Shown: piece after piece, positions 37,982-47,242 of the stretch
Position numbering within the stretch: position 1 is the first letter of the stretch
How the letters are laid out: every line of letters begins with the position of its first letter
Assembly: GCA_963848355.1 (NCBI GenBank)
Contig: CAWKDG010000002.1
Span: 248,001-312,000, forward strand
Direction of reading: 5' to 3'
DNA from: CAWKDG01 sp963848355
GTDB lineage: Bacteria; Actinomycetota; Acidimicrobiia; Acidimicrobiales; UBA8190
Length of the DNA stretch: 64,000 nucleotides
Position numbers and translations under genes: made by a program
The notes under the pieces: generated by a model
Seen by the model: the letters and a program-made list of their open reading frames with translations, nothing else
The model's database searches: none
What the model was told of the DNA's origin: nothing

Positions 37982-38916
37982 TGCGCACACGACGGATCGG
38001 AACGCTCGAGGTGTCGGTCATCGGCCTCGGGTGCAACAACTTCGGCGGCCGTATCGACTACGACCGCAGCGCCGAGGTCGTCGGGGCCGCCCTCGACAAC
38101 GGCATCACCTTCTTCGACACCGCCGACATCTACGGGGGCACCAAGAGCGAGGAGTTCCTCGGCGGCGCCCTCGGGAGTCGACGCCACGAGATTGTGCTGG
38201 CCACCAAATTCGGCATGAAGGTCGACGAGGACCGCCACGGGGCCAAGCCCGACTACGTCCATCGTGCCCTGGAGGACAGCCTCCGGCGCCTGGCCACCGA
38301 CCATGTCGATCTCTACATCCTCCACGCTCCCGACCCCGAGACTCCGATCGCCGACACCCTGGGTGCGCTCGACGACTGCGTCAAGGCGGGCAAGGTGCGC
38401 GAGATCGGGTGCTCGAACTTCTCGGCCGCCCAACTGCGCGAGGCGGAAGCGGCCGTCGCCACCGGCGGGGCCCGGTTCGTGAGCGTCCAGAACGAGTACA
38501 GCCTCCTCCAACGCGAACCCGAGCGCGAGGTGCTGCCCGAGTGCCGCAAGGAGGGCCTCGCCTTCGTCCCCTACTTCCCGCTGGCCTCGGGGCTCCTCAC
38601 CGGCAAGTACAAGCGGGGCGAGCCCCCGCCTCCCGGCGGGCGCCTCTCCGGTATGCCGGCCGAGCACTACGCGGCGTTGAACGACCGGCTGGCCATCGCC
38701 GAGCGCCTGGGCGCCTTCGCCGAGGCGGAGAAGCACACCCTCCTGGAGCTGGCCTTCTCCTGGCTGCTCGGCCACGACGTGGTGGCGTCGGTCATCGCCG
38801 GTGCCACCACCCGCGCCCAGGTGGAGGCCAACGCCGCGGCCGGCGACTGGGTCCTCGACGACGCCCAGATGGCCGACGTCGACGCCCTGGCTCCGCTCCC
38901 GGGCGGTCAGAACTAG
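37981..38916 (+). CDS. Aldo/keto reductase
   Basis: A 311-residue NADPH-dependent oxidoreductase. The catalytic residues are in TFFDTADIYGGTKSE (Asp, Tyr), VLATKF (Lys) and YILHAPDP (His); SVIAGATTRAQVEANAAA is the cofactor-binding end. Two adjacent ATGs exist at 37978 and 37981; the second is better placed behind AGGAGG. It overlaps the stop of the TesB-like gene and may be translationally coupled to it. It is only distantly similar by eye to the aldo/keto reductase at 2684. Confidence 0.88.
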   Translation: MRTRRIGTLEVSVIGLGCNNFGGRIDYDRSAEVVGAALDNGITFFDTADIYGGTKSEEFLGGALGSRRHEIVLATKFGMKVDEDRHGAKPDYVHRALEDSLRRLATDHVDLYILHAPDPETPIADTLGALDDCVKAGKVREIGCSNFSAAQLREAEAAVATGGARFVSVQNEYSLLQREPEREVLPECRKEGLAFVPYFPLASGLLTGKYKRGEPPPPGGRLSGMPAEHYAALNDRLAIAERLGAFAEAEKHTLLELAFSWLLGHDVVASVIAGATTRAQVEANAAAGDWVLDDAQMADVDALAPLPGGQN

Positions 38917-38929
38917 CGACCGACGGGAC

Positions 38930-40294
38930 TCACACGCCGGGCGTGGCCGCGACCCGCCCGCAGCGCACGGCGTCGACGAGCAGCGCATGATCGCGCTCGG
39001 TCTGGTCGGCGTAGGCCACGGCGAACCGGCTGACGGCGTCGTCGAAGACGTCACCACCACCGACGTACCCGGCGATGGCGGCGGCCGGCCCCGAACGGGC
39101 GTGGGCGCGCGCCAGCGTCCATCCGCACAGCTCGAGATAGCGGACGAAAGCACCGGCGCCGAGCGCGGCGAGATCGACCGTCCCCTTCATGTCGCGCAAC
39201 TGGCGCACGTAGTAGTCCCGGCCCCGCCACGAGGCCGAGCCCAGGAAGATGTCGCTCGCCGCCTGCATGATCTTCTGGCCGTCCACCACCCGTCGACCCT
39301 CACGGCCCGGTCGCGGCGTCGGCGCGCCGGGCAGCGTCGGGGTCGGTGCGCCGTCGTCGATGGCGCCGAGCGGTTCCGCCAGCACCGAGGCCTCCGCCTC
39401 CTTCACCTGCAGGAACAGTGGTTCGCCGACGTCGCTCGTCAGCAAGGCGATATAGCACCGGGTCCCCACGCTGCCCACCCCGACCACCTTGCGGGCGACA
39501 TCGACGAGGGTGAAGCGGTCGAGCAGGACACGGCGGTCGTCGTCGAGCGACAGACCGTAGCTGCGCATCAAGGGCCGGAAGGTCCCCGCCTCGTCGTACC
39601 CGACGTCGTGGGTGACGAGCGGAGGATGGTCGACGATGCGTCGGGCCCCGTCGTCGGCCAACTCCGTGAGCTTGGGCAGCGCCGCCCGCGACGTGTCGCG
39701 GCGGGCCTCCGACAGCGCCGGACCGAGGGCCCGCACCGCGGGGTCAGCATCGACCCGGTCGTACCAGATGTCGATGACGCCCATGGCGGCGTACCGCCTC
39801 ATGTGGCGGCGATAGGAACGCACGGCCGCCCGGGCGGCGTCGACCCCCAGGGCGTCACGGCGCCCGGCGCCGCGGGCCACGACCACGGCGCTGGTGGCCA
39901 GGCGCTTCAGGTCCCACTCGAAGGGCCCGGGCAACGTCTCGTCGAAGTCGTTCACGTCGAACAGCAGGATGCGCTCGGGAGAGGCGAAGACCCCGAAGTT
40001 GGCCACGTGGGCGTCACCGCACGCCTGGACGGTGATCCCCGACACCGGCGTCGTGGCCAGATCACCGGCCATGACCACGGCGGCGCCCCGCAGGAAGGCG
40101 AACGGCGAGGCGAGCATCCGGCCCCACCGCACGGGAACGAGGTCGGCGACCCGGTCCCGGTTCTGCTCGTCCAGGACGGCGATGGGGTCGGGACGACCGG
40201 GTGCGGGTTCCCAGTGCCCGTGGCTGGAGCGCGGCACTCGGCCCCGGACCGCCCGTCCGGTACGCCTCTCGTCGTTCCTCGGTCCCCTCGTCAT
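38930..40294 (-). CDS. DUF2252 family protein (copy 1)
   Basis: A 454-residue cytoplasmic protein of the DUF2252 family. Conserved segments: RVADLVPVRWGRM, VQACGDAHVANFGVFASPER, LFDVNDFDETLPGPFEWDLKRLA, ARKVVGVGSVGT, FLQVKEAEASVL, and the C-terminal GWTLARAHARSG. The GDxHxxN and DVNDFDE motifs resemble the catalytic and metal sites of kinase-like (aminoglycoside phosphotransferase) folds, so a phosphotransferase role is possible but unproven. A second copy at 59220 shares all these motifs. It faces the aldo/keto reductase gene. Confidence 0.88.
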   Translation of the reverse strand: MTRGPRNDERRTGRAVRGRVPRSSHGHWEPAPGRPDPIAVLDEQNRDRVADLVPVRWGRMLASPFAFLRGAAVVMAGDLATTPVSGITVQACGDAHVANFGVFASPERILLFDVNDFDETLPGPFEWDLKRLATSAVVVARGAGRRDALGVDAARAAVRSYRRHMRRYAAMGVIDIWYDRVDADPAVRALGPALSEARRDTSRAALPKLTELADDGARRIVDHPPLVTHDVGYDEAGTFRPLMRSYGLSLDDDRRVLLDRFTLVDVARKVVGVGSVGTRCYIALLTSDVGEPLFLQVKEAEASVLAEPLGAIDDGAPTPTLPGAPTPRPGREGRRVVDGQKIMQAASDIFLGSASWRGRDYYVRQLRDMKGTVDLAALGAGAFVRYLELCGWTLARAHARSGPAAAIAGYVGGGDVFDDAVSRFAVAYADQTERDHALLVDAVRCGRVAATPGV

Positions 40295-40393
40295 CCGTCT
40301 CCCCCCGGGGACCAGTCTCGCCGCGTCGGCGCGCCCACGTTCGCCGCCGGCCGCGCTTTCTCGGCCAAGTCGGCGTTTCCGTCCCGCACGCGA

Positions 40394-40423
40394 CGATCGC
40401 CCCGGCCGGAGCCGGGGCGATCG
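40394..40423 (-). terminator. Hairpin downstream of the YceI gene
   Basis: A perfect 13-bp stem, CGATCGCCCCGGC (40394-40406) with its complement (40411-40423) around the loop CGGA, lies 28 bases past the YceI stop. There is no U-tract, but such U-less hairpins are common as actinobacterial terminators. It also separates YceI from the DUF2252 gene on the same strand. Confidence 0.6.
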
Positions 40424-40451
40424 GGTGCTGTGGAGACGTGAGAACGACGAC

Positions 40452-41054
40452 TCAGGCGGTGGCGTCCTCGGCGGTCCGGGCCACAGCCTCCACGTTGAGC
40501 TCGATCCGGACCTTCTTGCCCACCATGACGCCGCCGGTCTCGAGGACCTGGTTGTACGTCAGGCCCCACTGCTCGCGGTCGATCTCGGCCGAGGCCGAGA
40601 ATCCGATGGCCGCCGTGCCCCACGGCGTGGTGTTGGCACCGTCGAACTCGACGTCGAGGACCACGGGCTTGGTCACGCCACTGATGGTCAGGTCGCCCGT
40701 GACCTTCCACTGGTCACCGGCCGCCTCGACCGACGTACTCGTGAACTTCCACTGCGGGTGGGTCTCGACGTCGAAGAAGTCGGCGCTGCGCAAATGGGCG
40801 TCGCGCTGGTCCTCGCCCGTGCTCACGCTGCCCGCCCCGATGGTGACCTGGACGGACGATTCCTCGGGTACCTCGGCCACGGTGATCGTCCCCTCGACCT
40901 CGTCGAAGCGGCCGCGGACCTTGGTGATCATCAGGTGGCGGGCGACGAACTCGACCGACGTGTGCTTGCTATCAATGTCGTAGACACCGGGGGCCGGTAT
41001 CTCATTTCCCTTGTGCTGCCTGGTGAGGGCTGCTGTGGCGGTGCTCGTGGTCAT
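40452..41054 (-). CDS. YceI family protein
   Basis: A 200-residue lipocalin-like barrel protein: GVYDIDSKHTSVEFVARHLMITKVRGRF, then DVETHPQWKFTSTSVE, VTGDLTISGVTKPVVLDVEF and the C-terminal barrel strand. Family members bind isoprenoid or other lipid ligands. No signal peptide is evident, so it appears cytoplasmic, as in many actinobacteria. GAGGAGG precedes ATG 41054. An inverted repeat lies upstream. A hairpin follows the stop. Confidence 0.9.
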   Translation of the reverse strand: MTTSTATAALTRQHKGNEIPAPGVYDIDSKHTSVEFVARHLMITKVRGRFDEVEGTITVAEVPEESSVQVTIGAGSVSTGEDQRDAHLRSADFFDVETHPQWKFTSTSVEAAGDQWKVTGDLTISGVTKPVVLDVEFDGANTTPWGTAAIGFSASAEIDREQWGLTYNQVLETGGVMVGKKVRIELNVEAVARTAEDATA

Positions 41055-41100
41055 CGGGGCCTCCTCGGGTCGTTGCGCTCACAATCTTGTCTCTGCAAGC

Positions 41101-41130
41101 GTTGTACTACGTGATGTTTGTCCTTACAAC
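41101..41130 (-). promoter_or_regulatory. Inverted repeat upstream of YceI
   Basis: GTTGTA (41101-41106) and TACAAC (41125-41130) are perfect inverted half-sites 18 bases apart in an AT-richer stretch 47-76 bases before the YceI start. The position suits an operator or promoter element; YceI genes elsewhere are often controlled by MarR-type repressors, but none is encoded here. Confidence 0.4.
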
Positions 41131-41225
41131 TAACTCGGCAGGCCGTCTATTCCCCTTGAGCCGGGCCCCGAGGACCGCGGGGGGCCTGCCTTGGATAGCG
41201 TGAGCAGGCCGATCAGGGAGGAACC

Positions 41226-42119
41226 GTGGCTCTCGGAGACAAGGGAAGGGAACGCCGTCAGGCCGCCGAGATGGCGACATGGCAGGCCGAACGGGACCGG
41301 GTGCAGGCGTTTTTAGGCCGGGCCGAGTCCTTCACCGGTGCCACCAACGCCGAAGTACCGACCATCCCCCTCCAGCTGGCCGAGGGTGAGCACGCCCTCC
41401 TCGTCCTCCCCGGCGTCCAGCTGATCGAACCCCGGCGCCTCCCGGCCCATTTCATGGGGGGCAACAGCGGCTTCAGCTTCCACGTGGCCCGTGCCCCGGG
41501 AAGCGGCTCCGCCCCGGGCGGCGAGGATCCCACCCCCATCGACTCCGGCGTCGTCACTGTGACCGACCGGCGTGCCGTCTTCTCGGGCAGCCTCCACACC
41601 CGCACGTGGGACTACGCCGCTGTCATCGGCTTCCACTCGAACGACCGCCCGCCCTGGACGGCCATCGCCGTGTCCGATCGTCAGCGGGTCTCGGGCATCC
41701 GCTACGACGCCGGCCACGCCGAGGAGTTCCGCTTCGCCCTGGCCCTGGGTCTGGCCCGCGGCCACCAGGCCGTGGCCAGCCTGGTGGACGACCTGCGTCG
41801 TCAGCTCGACGAGCTGGACCGGGAGCGACCGGCTCTGCAGAGCCTGCCCGCCATGCCCGTGGCCTCGCCGGTGGCGACGCCCGTCGGAGCTCTGGTGGCC
41901 GACGTGGCCGGAGCTCCGTCGGCGGCCGGGGCGTCGGCGGTGGCCGCAGCGGCACTGACCCCGCCCCTCGGATCACCGGTCTCCCCCACGCTGGCCGCGA
42001 CCCCGATGCCGGCGGTGCCGTCGGCCTCGCCGCCTCCGGGCTGGTACCCCGACCCCTACGGCGCGGCCCGGCTGCGGTGGTGGGACGGACGGGCCTGGAC
42101 CGGGCACGCCGCACCCTGA
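41226..42119 (+). CDS. DUF2510-domain protein
   Basis: A 297-residue protein. The last 25 residues form a DUF2510 motif (PPPGWYPDPYGAARLRWWDGRAWTGH), a short Trp-rich module at protein ends in actinobacteria. Residues about 1-195 form an uncharacterised domain with VTDRRAVFSG and a C-terminal helix, resembling a PH-like fold by pattern only. Between them is an Ala/Pro/Val-rich linker of about 80 residues. No membrane segment or signal peptide is present. A GGAGGAACC ribosome-binding site precedes GTG 41226. Function unknown. Confidence 0.8.
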   Translation: MALGDKGRERRQAAEMATWQAERDRVQAFLGRAESFTGATNAEVPTIPLQLAEGEHALLVLPGVQLIEPRRLPAHFMGGNSGFSFHVARAPGSGSAPGGEDPTPIDSGVVTVTDRRAVFSGSLHTRTWDYAAVIGFHSNDRPPWTAIAVSDRQRVSGIRYDAGHAEEFRFALALGLARGHQAVASLVDDLRRQLDELDRERPALQSLPAMPVASPVATPVGALVADVAGAPSAAGASAVAAAALTPPLGSPVSPTLAATPMPAVPSASPPPGWYPDPYGAARLRWWDGRAWTGHAAP

Positions 42120-42180
42120 CGCCACCGAACCAGGCCGCTCCCCGGTCCGGGGAGGCAGACCGGTCCCGGGAGGCGGAGCC

Positions 42181-43890
42181 TCAGGCGCCGATCCGCTCCG
42201 GGAAGGCCTCGACGAGCTCGTGGGCGGGGACGGGTCGTGAGAAGAGGTACCCCTGGGCGAAGTCGCAGTCGAGGCGCTCGAGCTCCTCGAGCTGCCGCTC
42301 GGACTCGACCCCTTCGGCGATCACCTGCAGACCGAGAGCGTGGGCCAGATTGATGACGGCGGCGATGATCTCCGATCCTTCGGGTGCGATACCCAACTCG
42401 TCGACGAAGGTCTTGTCGATCTTCAAGATGTCGAGCGGGAAGCGCTGGAGGTAACTGAGCGACGAGTACCCGGTGCCGAAGTCGTCTATGGCCAGGGTCA
42501 CTCCCAACGCCTTCAGCGCACGCAACACGCTGAGGGCGGAGGCGGCGTCGTGCATCAGCGCGCTCTCGGTGATCTCCAGGGTGAGGGAGGACGGCGACAG
42601 CCCCGTCTCGGCCAGGATCTGCTCGACGGTGGCCACGATCCGGGGATCGTCGACCTGCCGGGCCGACAGGTTGACCTCCACCGCGCCCTGCAGGCCGCCG
42701 TATCTCTTCACCTGCCAGCGGCGGAGCTGGCGGCAGGCCTCCTGCAGGACCCACGCCCCGATGGGGATGATGAGCCCGCTCTCCTCGGCCACCGGGATGA
42801 ACCGATTGGGGGTCACGAGACCCTGGTCCGGATGATCCCAGCGCAGGAGGGCCTCGACGCCGACGGCCCGGCTCCCCTTGATCTCCACCACCGGCTGGTA
42901 GAAGAGTCGAAGCTCACTGCGCTCGAGGGCCCGGTGCAGCGAATGCTCGGTGTTCATGCGATCGAGCACCCGGACGCGCATGGCCTCACCGAACACCTCG
43001 ACGCTGCCCCCGCCCCGCTGCTTCGCCTGGTACATGGCGGCGTCGGCGTTCGACAGCAGCGCCGTCGCCTCGTAGACGCGGGCCGAGGTACCGGCGATGC
43101 CGATGCTGGCCGTGATGAACACCTCGCCGGGACCGGCGGCGATGGGAACGGACAGGGCATCCAGAACCCGTGCCGAGAACGCCTCGGCCTCGGCTTCGGC
43201 GCCCTCGCCATCGAAGAGCACCAGGAACTCGTCCCCACCCAGGCGGGCGACGACCTCGGCCGTCCCGCCGGCCGCCACCAGGCGACCGGACACGGCCACC
43301 AGCACCTCGTCACCCACCTCGTGGCCCAACGCGTCGTTGATGGCCTTGAAGCGGTCGAGGTCGAGCACGAGCAGTGCCACCGCACCCGGTGACCCCTTGC
43401 CCTTGGCCAGCGCGTAGGCCAGACGGTAGGTGAACAGCGTCCGGTTGGGCAGCCCGGTGAGTGAGTCGTAGAGATAAGCGTGGGCCAACGCCTCCTCGGC
43501 CGCTTTCTCCTCGTGCCGGTCGTGGAGGAAACCGCCGATGCGGAGATCGGTCCCCGCCCCCATGATGTAGGCCGTCACCGACACCTGCACCTCGTGGCCC
43601 TCCCGGTGCAACAAGACCCTTTCGCGTGGTTGCGTGCGTTCGGTGGCGCTCGGCGCCGTCCGGGCCATGGCCATATCGTCGCGAAAGTGGTTGAGGAACC
43701 GCTCGGGGACGAGGAACTGCGTCACCGGTCGACCGAGCACCTCGTCGCGCGACCACCCGAAGAGCAGCTCGGCCTGGCGGTTCCACTCGGTCACGACCGA
43801 GTGGGCGTCTGTCTCCACGAAGGCGTCACGCGACAGGTCGAGGAGGTGCTGCAGACGACCGTTCGAGATCTCACCCACGCGCTCGTCCAC
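42181..43890 (-). CDS. PAS-GGDEF-EAL cyclic-di-GMP signalling protein
   Basis: A 569-residue cytoplasmic protein with a PAS domain (residues about 10-125), a GGDEF domain (YDSLTGLPNR, then RLGGDEF) and an EAL domain (VGVEALLRW, LEITESALM, IDDFGTGYSSL, IAEGVE, QGYLFSRP). Both catalytic motifs are intact, so it could both make and break c-di-GMP, depending on the PAS input. GTG 43890 is the start; no membrane segment is present. A second GGDEF-EAL protein is encoded at 48914 and a PilZ receptor at 246. Confidence 0.92.
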   Translation of the reverse strand: MDERVGEISNGRLQHLLDLSRDAFVETDAHSVVTEWNRQAELLFGWSRDEVLGRPVTQFLVPERFLNHFRDDMAMARTAPSATERTQPRERVLLHREGHEVQVSVTAYIMGAGTDLRIGGFLHDRHEEKAAEEALAHAYLYDSLTGLPNRTLFTYRLAYALAKGKGSPGAVALLVLDLDRFKAINDALGHEVGDEVLVAVSGRLVAAGGTAEVVARLGGDEFLVLFDGEGAEAEAEAFSARVLDALSVPIAAGPGEVFITASIGIAGTSARVYEATALLSNADAAMYQAKQRGGGSVEVFGEAMRVRVLDRMNTEHSLHRALERSELRLFYQPVVEIKGSRAVGVEALLRWDHPDQGLVTPNRFIPVAEESGLIIPIGAWVLQEACRQLRRWQVKRYGGLQGAVEVNLSARQVDDPRIVATVEQILAETGLSPSSLTLEITESALMHDAASALSVLRALKALGVTLAIDDFGTGYSSLSYLQRFPLDILKIDKTFVDELGIAPEGSEIIAAVINLAHALGLQVIAEGVESERQLEELERLDCDFAQGYLFSRPVPAHELVEAFPERIGA

Positions 43891-44247
43891 CGTGACTCCC
43901 GTCGCCGTCCGTGCCGTCGCCCCCCGGGACCGCTGCCGTGCTGACCACCGTCAGTCCCTGAGGACTCTGGACGTGTGACCGTGTCACAGGGATGTCTCCA
44001 ATTGCTCGATGGTACGGGCCTGTGTTTCTTGTGGTCAATGAATCAGATGTGAAAATAGTCAAACGAACTCCGTGTGTGACGGATACCGGGGGATTTACCA
44101 CTCTTCGTGCTTGCGCGGTCGCGCCGAAACTCTCGTGCCGCGGTATCGGGCCCTCGTCCCGCTACCCACCGTCGTCATGACGGCACCGGGGGCCCGGACG
44201 GGACCCCGGCTGGTCGGTCGCGCCGCCGCCGCCTACGGTGCCCGGCC
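43891..44247. other. Intergenic region between divergent genes
   Basis: About 360 bases between the PAS-GGDEF-EAL gene and the MBL-fold gene. The middle (44000-44110) is AT-richer and should hold promoters in both directions; on the minus strand TTGACT near 44060 resembles a -35 element, but no convincing -10 at the right distance was found. No gene or RNA was recognised. Confidence 0.4.
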
Positions 44248-45294
44248 ATGGTCCGTGTCACCGGCGTGCTGCAGAAGGAGGCCTGGGACCGCGACGTCAT
44301 GCCCCCTGTCGAGCAGGTGCGCCCGGGGCTGTGGTCCATTCCCGTCCCCATCCCGGCCAATCCCCTGCGCTACGTCCTCGTCTACGCCTTCGAGCTCGAC
44401 ACCGGGGTGGCCATCGTCGACGCCGGGTGGAACACCGAGGACGCCTGGACGGCGCTGACCAACGGGCTCATCGAGGCGGGCGGATCCATCACCGACGTGC
44501 GGGCCGTTCTCGTCACCCATATCCACCCCGACCACTACGGACTGGCCGGTCGCGTGCGCGAGGAGTCGGGGGCGTGGATCGGCCTCCATCCCGAAGACGC
44601 CGAGATGCTCCAATCCCGGTACATCGACACGGACGACCTCCTGGCCCGCATGAGGCTCTTCCTGGAAGACGCCGGCGTCCCCCCGCTCAAGCTGCCCGAT
44701 CTCACCATGGCGTCGATGATGATCCGCGACCAGGTGATGATGGCCGAGCCCGACGTCATGTTCGAGGACGGCCGCATCGTCGACGTCCCGGGCTGGGACC
44801 TGCGCACGGTATGGACCCCCGGTCACTCTCCCGGTCACGTCTGCTTCTACAGCGACCGCCACAAGCTGTTGTTGTCGGGGGACCACGTCCTGCCGCGTAT
44901 CACTCCGAACATCGGAGTGCACACGCAACAATTCCCGAACCCCCTGGGCGAGTACCTGGAATCACTGCTGAAGGTCCACACCCTGGACGTGGACGAGGTG
45001 CTGCCGGCCCACGAGTACCGATTCGCCGACCTCCAGGGCCGTCTCGACGACATCATCACCCACCACGCCGACCGCCTCACCGAGATCGAGCATCAGCTCG
45101 AGGAGCACCCGGGCTCGACGGCCTGGGACCTCTCCGTGGGGCTGACCTGGTCGCGCCCGTGGAACGAGATCGCCGACTACATGCAGAGAGCCGCCGTGGG
45201 CGAGACGGTGGCCCACATCGTTCTCCTCGAGAAGCATCAGAGGGTCCGCCGCGAAGGGGAGATGCCGGCCCGGTACTACCTCGACGCCCGCTGA
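44248..45294 (+). CDS. MBL-fold metallo-hydrolase
   Basis: A 348-residue metallo-beta-lactamase-fold protein. The zinc motif is THIHPDHYGLAG, with further ligands in TPGHSPGHVCFY, LLSGDHVLP and PAHEYRF. The C-terminal third is helical, as in the LACTB2-like group (DDIITHHADRLTEI). It hydrolyses an ester or thioester; family members act on acyl-CoA, glutathione or lactone substrates. ATG 44248 is preferred because the conserved region begins shortly after. Its neighbours do not identify a pathway. Confidence 0.87.
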   Translation: MVRVTGVLQKEAWDRDVMPPVEQVRPGLWSIPVPIPANPLRYVLVYAFELDTGVAIVDAGWNTEDAWTALTNGLIEAGGSITDVRAVLVTHIHPDHYGLAGRVREESGAWIGLHPEDAEMLQSRYIDTDDLLARMRLFLEDAGVPPLKLPDLTMASMMIRDQVMMAEPDVMFEDGRIVDVPGWDLRTVWTPGHSPGHVCFYSDRHKLLLSGDHVLPRITPNIGVHTQQFPNPLGEYLESLLKVHTLDVDEVLPAHEYRFADLQGRLDDIITHHADRLTEIEHQLEEHPGSTAWDLSVGLTWSRPWNEIADYMQRAAVGETVAHIVLLEKHQRVRREGEMPARYYLDAR

Positions 45295-45393
45295 GCCACG
45301 CCGGCGGCGAGGGTCCGACGCGCCGGCACCCAGACACTGCTAGACCCTGGCGCATCGAAAGCCGTACCTCGAACGACAGGTCGTAGGTCCGGG

Positions 45394-46536
45394 GTGTCCG
45401 GCAACGCACCTCTGGCGCGACGCATGCCCGGGTTCGACGCCCGGCACGCCACTCGACGCGCCCGCCGCACGTGGGTGGCCGCCGCCCTCGTGGTCGTCCT
45501 GGCCCTGGCCGGCATCCTGGTCTTCTTCCTCGGCGGCCACGGGGCGCGCCACGCGACGGCACCTCCCCGACCGACACGATCCGTCCCCGTCACACGGGTG
45601 GTCGCCGCGCTCGCCACCTGGCGACTGGGAGCACCGATCAGCCGCGCTGTGGTCGCCGCCGCCACCGGGCCAGGCAGCCACCAGTTGATCATCCTCGGGG
45701 GTACGACGACCGGTGGGCTCACGGCGTCGGGTGCCTTCGCCCTCGACGTGACCACGGGAACACTGACCCAGGTCGGCGACCTGATGACGACGCTCGACGA
45801 CGCCGTCGGGGCGGTCATCGGCGGCCAGGTCGTCGTCTTCGGCGGCACGACGGCGACCCTGTCACAGCCCACTACGTCGGTGCAGGCGCTGTCCGCTGCA
45901 CAGTCCGCGGGATCGGCGCCGTCGGGGTCAAGCGTGCCCACCAGCACGGCGCTCGGGACCCTGCCGCAGCCTCGGGCGGCGGCCGCCGCCGTGACGGCGG
46001 GGGCGACGACGTACATCGTCGGCGGCGCCGACCGGCCCGAGTCCGACATCCTCGCCACCATCGACGGTCGACACTTCAACGTCGTGGCATCGCTCCCGGT
46101 GCCCGTGCAGTTCCCGGCCGTCGCCGCCTCCGGGGGCAAGCTCTTCGTCTTCGGCGGCGTCGCCACGAGCGGGGAGGACGCCGATCGTCCGGTGAGCACC
46201 ATCCAGGTGGTGAACCTGAAGACGCACAAGGTCAGCGCCACCGGCCACCTCCCGGAGCCCCTCACCGGGGCCGCCGCCGTCGTTCTCGGTCGCCATGTCC
46301 TCGTGGCCGGCGGCGACACCGCGCCAGCGTCGACGACGGCGTTGTCCTCGGTGTCCACCGTATGGTCCTACGACACGTCCACGGGCACCTGCACCACGGC
46401 GGGGCACCTTCCCGTGGCCGTGTCCCACGCCGGCGTGGCCCTCCTCGGGACGACGGCCTGGCTGGTCGGGGGCGAGTCGAACGGCACCCCGGTGTCGGCG
46501 GTGCAGAGCTTCGTCACCGCCCCTTCGCGGTCGTGA
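45394..46536 (+). CDS. Membrane-anchored kelch-type beta-propeller protein
   Basis: About 380 residues. A basic N-terminus precedes a single membrane segment (WVAAALVVVLALAGILVFFL, about residues 27-46), with the rest outside. The outer part has repeated kelch-like blades, seen as LIILGGTTTGG, VVVFGGTTA, TYIVGGADRP, LFVFGGVATS, VLVAGGDTAP and WLVGGES, about six or seven in all. Such propellers bind proteins or sugars; no catalytic site is seen. GTG 45394 or ATG 45424 may be the start. Confidence 0.82.
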   Translation: MSGNAPLARRMPGFDARHATRRARRTWVAAALVVVLALAGILVFFLGGHGARHATAPPRPTRSVPVTRVVAALATWRLGAPISRAVVAAATGPGSHQLIILGGTTTGGLTASGAFALDVTTGTLTQVGDLMTTLDDAVGAVIGGQVVVFGGTTATLSQPTTSVQALSAAQSAGSAPSGSSVPTSTALGTLPQPRAAAAAVTAGATTYIVGGADRPESDILATIDGRHFNVVASLPVPVQFPAVAASGGKLFVFGGVATSGEDADRPVSTIQVVNLKTHKVSATGHLPEPLTGAAAVVLGRHVLVAGGDTAPASTTALSSVSTVWSYDTSTGTCTTAGHLPVAVSHAGVALLGTTAWLVGGESNGTPVSAVQSFVTAPSRS

Positions 46537-46584
46537 CGGGCCGACCGGCGGGGAGGGCGTCGCCACTCGAGGCGGCACGAACGG

Positions 46585-47214
46585 TCACGGGTAGCCGGTC
46601 GGCTCGGCCCCGCGACGCCGGCCCTGACGTCGCCGACGGTCGACGATCACCCAGGCCACCACGAGCACGGCCACCACGACGGCGGTCCCCCACCCGAAGG
46701 CCCTCGTCACCTTGGTGTACTCCAACCCGAGGCCGAAGCCGACGAGCACCCACAAGGTCCCCCAGACGACGGCCCCAGCGGCGCTGAAGGCGGCGAAGCG
46801 ACGGCGGGGCATGCCACTCATGCCCACCAGTCCCGGGAGCACGGCGCGCACGACGACGACGAAGCGACCGACGAGAACGGCCGGTGCGGCCCGGCGGGCC
46901 AGGAGCTTCTGGGCCCGGTCGACACCGGCCTTCCCGGCCAGCGGCCGGTGCGAGAACAGCCAGGGACCGACCATGCGGCCGACGTCGTAACCGACGACGT
47001 TGCCGAGCGTGGCCGCCGTCACCACCACCACGATCATGAGGACGACGTTGGCGTGATGCTGACTGGCGATCACCCCTCCGATGATCGAGGCGATCTCACC
47101 GGGCACGAAGAAGCCGATGACGATGGCTACCTCGAAGAACACCAGAAGCCCGACGACGACATAGACGACAGGGCCGTGCAGGCGCAGGAGCCAGCTCGTG
47201 ATGCTGGCGACCAT
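46585..47214 (-). CDS. DedA family membrane protein
   Basis: A 209-residue integral membrane protein with the DedA/SNARE-associated pattern: VFFEVAIVIGFFVPGEIASIIGGVIA (with the acidic residues in the membrane), ATLGNVVGYDVGRMVGPW, and LVGRFVVVVRAVLPGLVGMSGMPRRRF with the conserved arginines. Family members act as phospholipid (undecaprenyl phosphate or PE) flippases or in membrane energetics. The C-terminal tail is strongly basic. It is convergent with the kelch gene and downstream of the small CxxC protein gene. Confidence 0.88.
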   Translation of the reverse strand: MVASITSWLLRLHGPVVYVVVGLLVFFEVAIVIGFFVPGEIASIIGGVIASQHHANVVLMIVVVVTAATLGNVVGYDVGRMVGPWLFSHRPLAGKAGVDRAQKLLARRAAPAVLVGRFVVVVRAVLPGLVGMSGMPRRRFAAFSAAGAVVWGTLWVLVGFGLGLEYTKVTRAFGWGTAVVVAVLVVAWVIVDRRRRQGRRRGAEPTGYP

Positions 47215-47242
47215 GTCCTATCCGCCCACGGTCACGCCGCGG

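Noticed and set aside
42340..43392. Long open frame opposite the PAS-GGDEF-EAL gene
   Set aside because: Its composition is His/Gly/Arg-rich and lacks any motif; it mirrors the real gene, a common effect in GC-rich DNA.
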